64,000 nucleotides of DNA from Alentia gelatinosa. Lineage: Eukaryota > Annelida > Polychaeta > Phyllodocida > Polynoidae. This document shows positions 10,801 to 22,800 of this stretch, one piece after another (positions within the stretch are counted from its first letter, which is position 1; every line of letters starts with the position of its first letter). A model generated the notes under the pieces. It was not told the origin of the DNA. It did not search any database and was given only the letters and a program-made list of their open reading frames with translations. A program made the position numbers and the translations under genes. The stretch lies in NCBI GenBank assembly GCA_950022655.1, contig OX465584.1, forward strand, positions 8,399,124 through 8,463,123, given 5' to 3'.

Positions 10801-13800
10801 GGAAACTCAATGTTAAGCCTATGGGATTTTATATTAGGGGTAGGATAATGTATATAAGCCACCCCTCTCTAAAGCGCTGTGACTGTATATATATATATAT
10901 ACATACCACCCAGCTTCTTCCATCTCCTGCCACCTCCTCCTGATAGACTTGGCCCTCGCCCTCCTCCTCGCGGCCAGCAGTGAGCTGGGCTTTCTTCCAA
11001 ATTCATTTGAATCGTGTGTTCGCGCCATAAATCAGGCGGTGGCCGTGAGACCGCGGCTGACAGGGAGTGGGGGCGGGGGAGACCGTGAGAGCGGGGCGTG
11101 TCGCCGGGGGCTGGACGCCCGAGGCCCGGCAGACCCCGCCCGGGACCCCGCCCGGGACCCCCCGACTCTGACAGCCACTCCACTTACTATGCATGGAAAC
11201 TGCAAAACACTAGAGGGATTGGTGGTGGGGGTGTACTTTTATTTCTACTCCCGTTAGGTCAATCCAGGCAATCTAGGAAGCCCTATATTCGGATTAGATT
11301 GTGTTGATAGAGCCATCGTGATGAAGATATTAAATATCACAAAAATAGAAGAAAAACATCCCAAAAATAGAAAAACCAGTTTTTTTTACCGACATCATAG
11401 TTGGGACTAGGTAAACTTCTTTCTTTTCTTTTTTTTTGTCAATTTATTGCAATTTCTCACCAGTGCGACTTTTTTCAGTCACAATCATCGTTGGCTCATC
11501 TACATATACCTTGTACAGATAAACTAAGCTTCCAATATTTAAGTATTATGTAAAAGAAATTTTTTTTAAGGGAACTTAATAGCCAAGTCATCTCTCACCT
11601 AAAAACACAGACATTTGGTGATGTTTTTGAGATTTTAAGGTGCCGGGACCTGTCAGGAGGCTATAACAGGGAGATTGGATCTATAACACGGTGTGACATG
11701 GGAGTAATGTAATGGAGCAGGGCGCAGGGGGTGCACACCAACGTCTGTTAGTCAAACACTTCACGCCAAACCCTGATGAAGGGGTTTTCTGGGGGTCTTT
11801 TTCTTGTACTTGAGGCTCAGACCACTGTTGACTGAAAACAGGCACGAGATTTGATCGCGTATTAATTTCCTGTGCAGTTGGATTACCACTCTGGTTTCAG
11901 ATAAAGATCCAATTCAAGGGTACATAGAAATTTTCTTTTGGTCAGTTGGAGTCAGGATAAAAGAGGAAATATCATCATGTGGAATTTACTGCCTCAGAGA
12001 CACTGACAAAAACGTGGAAAACACATCGTTATTCACGCGGCTTCGCCTTGTGAATTACTATGTGATTCAAACTCGATGGGATGTGAGCTCTGACCCTAAA
12101 CTTTCATTGGTTTCCTCTATAATATCGACTGGTTTCAGATACAAGCGGTCGTAAACTCCGAGAGGTTGATGTGTAGTAATATCAGAGTGCATGCGAGGAT
12201 ATAACCTAGAGTCAACTCAGAGGAGCATACTGAGGTACTGATATTATTAGGAAACGTCCTTACAGTGAATGAAAAAGCTCCTGTTCGAGGTCAGTTGTCA
12301 ATTTCATACTGCCTGACGCCATAGAATCTGCCCCACCGAGAACAAGAATCATTTCATCCACAGTAAGGATGTTTGCTTATTATCATATACCTTAAATCGA
12401 TGAAAAAGACGCCATTTCAATGACACACTAAGTCACAGTCACAGTGGGCACGAATATTATTATTACTGAACCCCGAGCAGCCTGCAATACTTGATAGACA
12501 TTCGTACACAGGTATATAATGATAGTTCATCTAGGTATGCACTATTTTTTTCATATGCACTACTTTTCCGTATGCATGTGTGTTGACGCGGCAGTAGAGG
12601 GTGCCGGGCAAGGAGAGGGTGTGTGTGTGAGGCTGGGGGTGGGGTAGATGGGGGGATGAGGCAGTAGCCATGTGGCTGGAGGAGGGTGTGTGGGGGTGCG
12701 GGAGCAGTAGCGATGTGGCTAGAGGAGTGTAGGGGTGGGGAATAGGAGGAGGAGGAGGAGGAGGAGGAACAGTGTAGGGGTGGGGAGGGGGAGAGGTGGC
12801 TGGAGGAGTGTAGGGGTGGGGAGGAGAGGTGGCTGGAGGAGTGTAGGGGTGGGGAGGAGGAGAGGTGGCTGGAGGAGTGTAGGGGTGGGGAGGGGGAGAG
12901 GTGGCTGGAGGAGTGTAGGGGTGGGGGGGGAGAGGTGGCTGGAGGAGTGTAGGGGTGGGGAGGGGGAGAGGTGGCTGGAGGAGTGTAGGGGTAGGGAGGG
13001 GGGAGAGGTGGCTGGAGGAGTGTAGGGGTGGGGAGGAGAGGTGGCTGGAGGAGTGTAGGGGTGGGGAGGGGGAGAGGTGGCTGGAGGAGTGTAGGGGTGG
13101 GGAGGGGGAGAGGTGGCTGGAGGAGTGTAGGGGTGGGGAGGGGGAGAGGTGGTTGGAGGAGTGTAGGGGTGGGGAGGGGGAGAGGTGGCTGGAGGAGTGT
13201 AGGGGTGGGGAGGGGGAGAGGTGGCTGGAGGAGTGTAGGGGTGGGGAGGGGGAGAGGTGGCTGGAGGAGTGTAGGGGTGGGGAGGGGGAGAGGTGGCTGG
13301 AGGAGTGTAGGGGTGGGGGGGAGAGGTGGCTGGAGGAGTGTAGGGGTGGGGAGGGGGAGAGGTGGCTGGAGGAGTGTAGGGGTGGGGGGGAGAGGTGGCT
13401 GGAGGAGTGTAGGGGTGGGGAGGGGGAGAGGTGGCTGGAGGAGTGTAGGGGTGGGGGAGGGGGAGAGGTGGCTGGAGGAGTGTAGGGGTGGGGAGGAGAG
13501 GTGGCTGGAGGAGTGTAGGGGTGGGGAGGGGGAGAGGTGGCTGGAGGAGTGTAGGGGTGGGGAGGGGGAGAGGTGGCTGGAGGAGTGTAGGGGTGGGGAG
13601 GGGGAGAGGTGGCTGGAGGAGTGTAGGGGTGGGGAGGGGGAGAGGTGGCTGGAGGAGTGTAGGGGTGGGGAGGGGGAGAGGTGGCTGGAGGAGTGTAGGG
13701 GTGGGGAGGGGGGAGAGGTGGCTGGAGGAGTGTAGGGGTGGGGAGGAGAGGTGGCTGGAGGAGTGTAGGGGCGGGGAGGGGGAGAGGTGGTTGGAGGAGT

Positions 13801-16800
13801 GTAGGGGTGGGGGGGGGGGAGAGGTGGCTGGAGGAGTGTAGGGGTGGGGAGGAGTGTAGGGGTGGGGAGGGGGAGAGGTGGCTGGAGGAGTGTAGGGGTG
13901 GGGGGGAGAGGTGGCTGGAGGAGTGTAGGGGTGGGGAGGGGGGAGAGGTGGCTGGAGGAGTGTAGGGGTGGGGAGGGGGAGAGGTGGCTGGAGGAGTGTA
14001 GGGGTGGGGAGGGGGAGAGGTGGCTGGAGGAGTGTAGGGGTGGGGAGGGGGAGAGGTGGCTGGAGGAGTGTAGGGGTGGGGGGGAGAGGTGGCTGGAGGA
14101 GTGTAGGGGGTGGGGAGGGGGGAGAGGTGGCTGGAGGAGTGTAGGGGTGGGGGGGGAGAGGTGGCTGGAGGAGTGTAGGGGTGGGGGAGGGGGAGAGGTG
14201 GCTGGAGGAGTGTAGGGGTGGGGAGGGGGAGAGGTGGCTGGAGGAGTGTAGGGGTGGGGAGGGGGAGAGGTGGCTGGAGGAGTGTAGGGGTGGGGGAGGG
14301 GGAGAGGTGGCTGGAGGAGTGTAGGGGTGGGCAGTAGCGAGTTGGCTGGAGGAGTAGGGGTGGGCAGGAGGAGAGGTGGCTGGAGGAACACCTTCCCATC
14401 AGACAGAGTCGCCGGACATTGATCCGAGCTCACTTCAAACACTCGGCCATCGACTGGTGAGAGTCCCAGCGGGCGTCGCGCTCCTCTCCGCAATTACACC
14501 CCACTCCGTACAGACAGGCACTAATAACACCCTCTACCCACTACACCCCCCACACTCACACCCCACACTCACACACCCCACACTCACACCCCACACTCAC
14601 ACCCACACTCACACCCCACACTCACACCCCACACTCACACACCCCACACTACATACAATTACACCCCACTCCGTACAGACAGGCACTAATAACACCCTCT
14701 ACCCACTACACACCCCCCACACTCACACCCCACACTCACATACCCCACACTCACACCCCACACTCACACCCCACACTACATACAAGTACATCCACCTCCG
14801 TACAGACAGGCACTAATAACACCCTCTACCCACTACACACCCCTCACACTCACACCCCACACTACATACAATTACACCCCACTCCGTACAGACAGGCACT
14901 AATAACACCCTCTACCCACTACACACCCCACACTCACACACCCCACACTCACACCCCACACTCACACCCCACACACTCACACCCCTCACACTCACACCCC
15001 ACACTACATACAAATACACCCCACTCTGTACAGACAGGCACTAATAACACCCTCTACCCACTACACACCCCACACTCACACACCCCACACTCACACCCCA
15101 CACTCACACCCCACACTCACACCCCACACTCACACCCCACACTACATACAAATACACCCCACTCCGTACAGACAGGCACTAATAACACCCACTACACACC
15201 CCACACTCACACACCCCACACTCACACCCCACACTCACACACCCTACACTCACACCCCACACTCACACCCCACACTACATACAAATACACCCCACTCTGT
15301 ACAGACAGGCACTAATAACACCCTCTACCCACTACACACCCCACACTCACACACCCAACACTCACACCCCACACTCACACCCCACACTCACACACCCCAC
15401 ACTCACACCCCACACTACATACAATTACACCCCACTCCGTACAGACAGGCACTAATAACACCCTCTACCCACTACACTCCCCACACTCACACACCCCACA
15501 CTCACACCCCACACTCACACACCCCACACTACATACAATTACACCCCACTCCGTACAGACAGGCACTAATAACAACGTCTACCCACTACACACCCCACAC
15601 TCACATACCCCACACTCACACCCCACACTCACACCCACACTCACACCCCACACTCACACCCCACACACTCACACCCCTCACACTCACACCCCACACTCAC
15701 ACACCCCACACTCACACCCCACACTCACACCACACTCACACCCCACACTCACACCCCACACTCACACCCCACACTCACACCCCACTCCGTACAGACAGGC
15801 ACTAATAACACCCTCTACCCACTACACACCCCCCACACTCACACCCCACACTCACACCCCACACACTCACACCCCTCACACTCACACCCACACTCACACC
15901 CCACACTCACACCCCACACTCACACCCCACACTCACACACCCCACACTCACACCCCACACTCACACACCACACTCACACCCCACACTCACACCCCACACT
16001 CACACCCCACACTCACACCCCACACTCACACCCCACACTCACACCCCACTCCGTACAGACAGGCACTAATAACACCCTCTACCCACTACACACCCCCCAC
16101 ACTCACCCCCCACACTCACACCCCACACACTCACACCCCACACTCACACCCACACTCACACCCCACACTCACACCCCACACTCACACCCCACACTCACAC
16201 ACCCCACACTCACACCCCACACTCACACCCCACACTCACACCCCACACTCACACCCCACACTCACACCCCACACTCACACCCCACTCCGTACAGACAGGC
16301 ACTAATAACACCCTCTACCCACTACACACCCCCCACACTCACACCCCACACACTCACACCCCTCACACTCACACCCCACACTACATACAATTACACCCCA
16401 CTCCGTACAGACAGGCACTAATAACACCCTCTACCCACTACACACCCCCCACACTCACATACCCCACACTAACACACCCCACACTCACACCCACACTCAC
16501 ACCCCACACTCACACCCCACACTCACATACTCCACACTCACACCCCACACTAACATACCCCACACTCACACCCCACACTCACACCCCACACTCACACCCT
16601 CCATTACACCTGACACAAAAAACCCACTCCTCCTCTACAAATGACACTCACACACCCCACACTAACACGCCCTCACCTAGACACATCACACCAAAGTGCT
16701 GGTTCCACCAAGACACAAGATATAGCATTTGTCACGATTTGGTTGTCTTGCTAAATCTTGCTTGGCTTCGAGAAATCGCGTGCATATTTGCCACAAACCA

Positions 16801-19800
16801 TCGGTTTGGTTATGCATCCTTGCCGTGCTATTGCTGCGATAGTTCGTAGGGTAAATAGGGTATGATGGCAGATCGAAGTCCTGTACCTCATTCCAACAAA
16901 AAAAATGATTACAAAAGAAAATTTAAAAATTGGATAGAGAACAGCGAAAGGAGCGCCATGAAACGTCCGCTAGCAGCGCTCAAGACGGTATATGGATGTC
17001 TCATCATTGATCTGTATCAGAAAAGCGTGTGAGCGTGTGTGTATGGGGAAGTCATGGGATTAGAGTAAAGGGGGCCTGGAAGCGAGAGCGGAAGGGTGAG
17101 TGAGGCTGCCTGGGTGAATCTAGGCTCAGTCGCAGATGTGGGTGTTGGTATGGATAACAAAACCGGGCGATAATGAGGGTGGTGGGAGCCCTCTGGCGGC
17201 AGATCGAACACGCAGTGGATTGTGGGTAGCGGCCATTGTGGTTGGCATAAGGGTGGAAAAAAACATGCGGTCATAAAATGTGCACGGCAAAAAAACCTGC
17301 ATCATACTTACTCAGCTATGAGGAAGGGCTTTTTATCTTAGTGATGCTACCTTGAATGACAGTTATTAGAACTGCCCCTAATCACTGTAACCATAGTGCA
17401 CTGTCAGCTGTGACATCATGATGTAAACAACCACATCCCAGGAGTCTCTACAGTGATCTGTAGAATCTCTACTCACTATTATATTGTCATTTTGTGCAGA
17501 TAAATGCAAGGGGGACTTTATTATCCATCTTACTGAAATAATTGTCAAGGTTTCGCAGGGATCAACTCATCAGGCATCTTATTATGCTTTATGGGTGTCA
17601 AGGTGATCAGACAAAATATGTTCCGTTACGTGAATGAACGTGTGGAGTAGAGTTTCTCAGTGACACTATAAATCTCTGAAAAAATGTTTTTAAAAAATAT
17701 TTAAAAAATCTTGATCACCTGAAGAAGTGCTATTAATTAGCACGAAAAGTCGTGTTCATTTTTAGAGTAATTACCACACCACAATTGTCATCTTGGTTGT
17801 GCTCATAAAGATCTCGAAAAAATTTGACTGTGTTTGGTTTTTTATGACTTTGCCCATCTCCAATATAAACATTATTTAAAAAAAAAAAACCGCTGTAAAT
17901 CTCCACGAGAAAGCTGCCGCAAACTGCCGTTCGCTGATCTAAAGTCGCGTTCTCGTGATCTATCTCAGAGAAAACTAGCCATAACAGAAGACAGAGAGAT
18001 ACAAGACTGATGCGCCCAGTCAGGCTCTTTGCCTTTGTATATACGGGAAACGCCTGGCCATCGGTTCATCATGTTTGACTGGAGCGTCTTTTTCCGCTCG
18101 TTTACAAACTCCGCTTTCTACCAACGGCTCATAACATGCCGTGGCCGCGAGAATCTGCGATATTCTACGAGACCTTGTGAAGTCGGCTCCTTTTACTGGT
18201 AAGCTTCAAAGCGGAAGTCGCGTGCCCCCCGGGTTCTCCAACTGCCACCAGGTGGCGCATTCCCACGGAGAAGCCTCGTTTTGACACGGAGGGAGTCACG
18301 TGACACACGGTCACGTGTCAGAGACCCGTATGTCACGGGGATGTAATGTCTGGTCAGTGATACACACTATAGTCTTCTATTCGGACCGTATAACGTTTCC
18401 TCTTCACACTCTGGGCTTTCCAACTGATTTCCTTATTGTTATGTGAGGCTTGTCAGTTTCCTCCCTTGAACGAACGATACAATGGGGAGCCAAAGTGTTG
18501 TTAGTATTGTTGTGCAGTTTCCTACAATCGTCCTTGAACAAGTTTGTCTTGAAGCTACCATGACAGTTGTTAAAAGTATCAAAAATATAGATCTAAAAGA
18601 TAAGAGAATGACACATATATAATTTCAAACCTATATAGTAAAAGTACTGAGCGCCTATATCCGGAAATGTACCCGGCGCATACGGATATGATGTTTTATC
18701 TTAGCCTGGAATAAACGTCCATAGGCTTAACATTAGGAACTCGTACTCAACAGGTTTGCGAGTATGGGCATTCGTACTTAACAGGTGAAAAGCAGATAAA
18801 TATTTCCAGGCTAAGATATAATCAGAAACATATTCGTGCTTGGTCTGAGTTCCTGTTCACCATCTCGTTTGGAGTGCTTCAGTATATTCACTCGGCTATC
18901 ATCTCGTTCTTATTACTGCGCACTCCAAACTCGATGACGAACGGGGACACAGAACAAACTCTCATCAATTTCTTTCTAAGGATCATATCCATGCAATACT
19001 AAGAAGGAACAGCAGCAAGATCCATAGCCGCTGATATTACGTCATGAATTTCGGTTACAGAGTAATCTCAAAGTATGGTGGTACGTCGCCATACCGGCAC
19101 AGTATGGTGGTACACGTCAACTACCACCTCTCTAGCAGAGGTTGGTATTTACAGTATTTTCTGGCATAGGTATATAATACTGGACCTATTTGACCCTAAA
19201 TGACCCTAAGTATGGTGGTACGGCGCCATACCGGCACAGTATGGTGGTACATGTCAACTCCCACTTCTCTATCAGAGGTTTGCATTCACAGTATTTTCTG
19301 GCATAGGTAAATATGATACTCAGTCTAAACAGACGTCTCACTCTCCCCCCACAGACTTGCCGTCACCTGATAGACGTAGCGTTCGCAGACTGCGCTGAGG
19401 GGATCGCGGCGGCTAAGAACCAGTGTCTGGGCGTGCTGGGGACGCTGGGCACGGTGTACCACCACGCGCGGGACGTCCTCGACAGGATCAACCCCACCCG
19501 CTGGGCGCCCAAACAGACCATCAGCCTCCAGAAACGACAGGTCATCTTCGGCAGGTATGTAGTATAACAAGGGTGATTCCTCCACTAAATACTGCAAATG
19601 GATGTGTGTGGGTAAAACCATCAGGGCACTACAGGGCACTACAGGGCACATAGCTATTGTGATATGGAAGCAGCCATCTTGGTCATCTACGACAGGTATG
19701 TACTGCTACAGGGCACATAGCTATTGTGATATGGAAGCAGCCATCTTGATCATCTACGACAAGTATGTAGTGCTACAGGGCGCATAGCTATTGTGATATG

Positions 19801-22800
19801 GAAGCAGCCATCGTGGTCATCTTCCACAGGTATGTAGTGCTACAGGGCGCATAGCTATTGTGATATGGAAGCAGCCATCGTGGTCATCTTCCACAGGTAT
19901 GTAGTGCTACAGGGCACATAGCTATTGTGTTATGGAAGCAGCCATCTTGGTCATCTTCCACAGGTACGTACTGCTACAGGGCACATAGCTATTGTGATAT
20001 GGAAGCAGCCATCTTGCTACAGTAGTAGTGCTACAGGGCACATAGTTATTGTGATATGGAAGCAGCCATCTTGGTCATCTTCGGTAGGTACGTACTGCTA
20101 CAGGGCGCATAGCTATTGTGTTATGGAAGCAGCCATCTTGGTCATCTTCCACAGGTACGTACTGCTACAGGGCACATAGCTATTGTGATATGGAAGCAGC
20201 CATCTTGCTACAGTAGTAGTGCTACAGGGCACATAGCTATTGTGCTATGGAAACAGCCATCTTGGTCATCTTCGGCAGGTTCATAGTGCTGTATGTGAGC
20301 GTGGTCAAATTCAGGCGAAGCCGTGTGAATTACTTAGCGATTCAAATGAGACGGTCTAGCTCTGACCGTAGATTTGATGCCGCCCAGGTTTGTGAATTTA
20401 TCTCACCCTTTACATTGACTAATGGGCTAACTTTTGTAACACAATCTCCCATTGAGTATTTTTTTCAAAATATTCAACGGGCATTGGATAGGAGTTCCCA
20501 ATGTTAAGTCTATGGGGAAAAATACCAGGGGTGAGATAATACACACGTGTTGATACAGACAGAGGGGTACAGGCAGAGATCTAGAGGCAGAGAGGGAATT
20601 ACACACACACTGCACTTACTTATTTACTTTGGGTTCGACTGAATCTATGAGATGAATTCAGGTAGAAATCTCACACCTATCCATTTACCGAAGTGAGAGT
20701 TCTTTTATTTCCCAAACCACATAGATATGGTATGAGAAGGACTGGCCTTTGATATAGCAGTAAATCTACCACTGCTGGGGGTGAAGGGGAAAAGCGGCTG
20801 CAGTGGGACTCAGACCCACAAAGTCCGAAAACCTTGGAGTTATAAGTCACTAAGGGGTACAGGCAGAGATCTAGAGGCGGAGTGGGAATTACAAACACAC
20901 TGTGCAATACACACGTGTACATACAGACTGAGGGGTACAGGCAGAGATCTAGAGATGGGAATTACACACACACCTGTAAACACCTGGTGGAGGCTGAGGG
21001 AACTACACCATCTCACAGTCCAGTAACCCCCACTTCCGTTAACAGCCGCCAGGCGCCGCCACTCGTCAGCACGCACGTGACCAGCACGTGACCAGCACGT
21101 GACCCGCAGGCGGTCACGTGACCTGCTAACAGGCGCCTAATGAAGGCCGACTTTAAGGCCTGCGCGAGGCTGAGGTGGGGATTAGGCCGAATGAAGCCTA
21201 ACCGATCTCCTGGTCCGGATTGGAGGAGGAGGAGGGGAAAAAATGGATAAAAAGTGAATGAAAAAAAGAGCCGCCAGAACAAACTGGCTTTATTGGAGTA
21301 AATCAATAAGCAATGAATGAAATCTCCATTCCGGGCGGCAGAGGGCGCGTCGGGCTTATTTGCTGCGGGATTATTTGCTGCGGGCTGGCGCTGGCTGGTG
21401 CCCGGTCGGCCTTGAACGGGTTCCTCGGCCTGACGAGATGTAATCCGTTATCAGGTTTGTGGTTCAGCCGCCGCGCCCTGCGATGGACTTGTAAGCAATG
21501 ACAGGTCAACACCCAGCCACCACCGACTCACAGACACGCAAATACATTCACCATTGACCCCTCCCACCCGCCGCCAGCCCGCCGCCGACTTACGCCATTA
21601 AATATATGGAAATAGGATAGCTATTGACAAGTGGCCATCGCTAGAAGGCATGGCATTCCCCTTCAATCAACGTCGAGCATATTCTATTTTCTGACTGGTT
21701 GATCAATGTCTACGGGCGGGTTTTCTTATTTGTGTGTTTTCCGGTTTAGTATATTATGTTACAGAGACTGTTGTTAAACCACAGTACCAATAGAAATGCA
21801 TAAGTCGAATCATTATTACCAGTTATCTTTTATTTTTTATTTTATAACTTTTATTTAGGCTGGTCATAGCTCGGCGTCTTATGGTGCTGGTTTACTTGCA
21901 CGACCAGTCAAGGCGTGTAGAAATAAATCCAACGCGAACACCAAGTTCGTAATGCCATCAATTTGTACTCAGGGGAATTTTGAAGAAAACATAAAGAATG
22001 AATCGAAATTTGAATGGGCTATTCCATCTGAAACGTAAATTGCCGACAAAAAATATTCTACGAAAGACTTATTCGATTTTTTTTAAAGAGGGAAAAACTC
22101 TGGAAATCCTTTCAAAATGTTTGTACATTGGTATCTGCCTTGCAGTTATTCTGACCAACGATTCCACAGTCAACTGTTTGCCTTCGGTTAGCGGTTACAT
22201 TTTCTTTGCGTTATTTATAATCATAATATTTTTTTGAAATTATCAGTGTGAATTTGTAGTTCGGATATTATCTACTTCTTTTTTATTTATGTATTCCTGT
22301 GTTATGTGCAACCAATCGTATTCAAAGTATGGTAGTATGTCGCCATACCGGCACAGTATGGTGGTACATGTCAACTACAACTTCCATAGCAAAAATTGGT
22401 ATTTACAATATTTTCTAGCATAGGTATGTATATGATAATGTTACCGAAGTGTCCACTACTTGGTCTCACCACACATGATATTCTAAACTTAAATTTGATT
22501 TATTTCTAGTGAATTGTGATCATTGGTGTGTTCTTGCCTCGTATTCTAACCTTCATCTTGATTTATTTTCAGCGAGCTGGACAACATCCCTGAGAGTGAC
22601 CGTGACATCTGCGAGCCGCTCGACATGTACACGGTGTGTCAGAGCCTCAACGACTCGGACCTGCTCTGCCACGCGTCGGGGTGGGCGGGGGAGGCGGTCT
22701 ACGACGCCATCAACTCCACCCAGACCGCTATGCGCCGCTTACAGCGTACCCTCCAGTTCGAGATCAACCCTGAGCCATACGTGACCACACGCATCAACGC

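Noticed and set aside
12463..14493. Minus-strand open frames of 676 and 622 codons rich in Pro, Leu and Ser
   Set aside because: They are the 36-bp satellite read in frames kept open because 36 is divisible by three; several overlapping frames are open on both strands, so this is not coding selection.
19620..20285. CRISPR-like regular array
   Set aside because: Eukaryotic intron; the whole 67-bp unit repeats, with no unique spacers.
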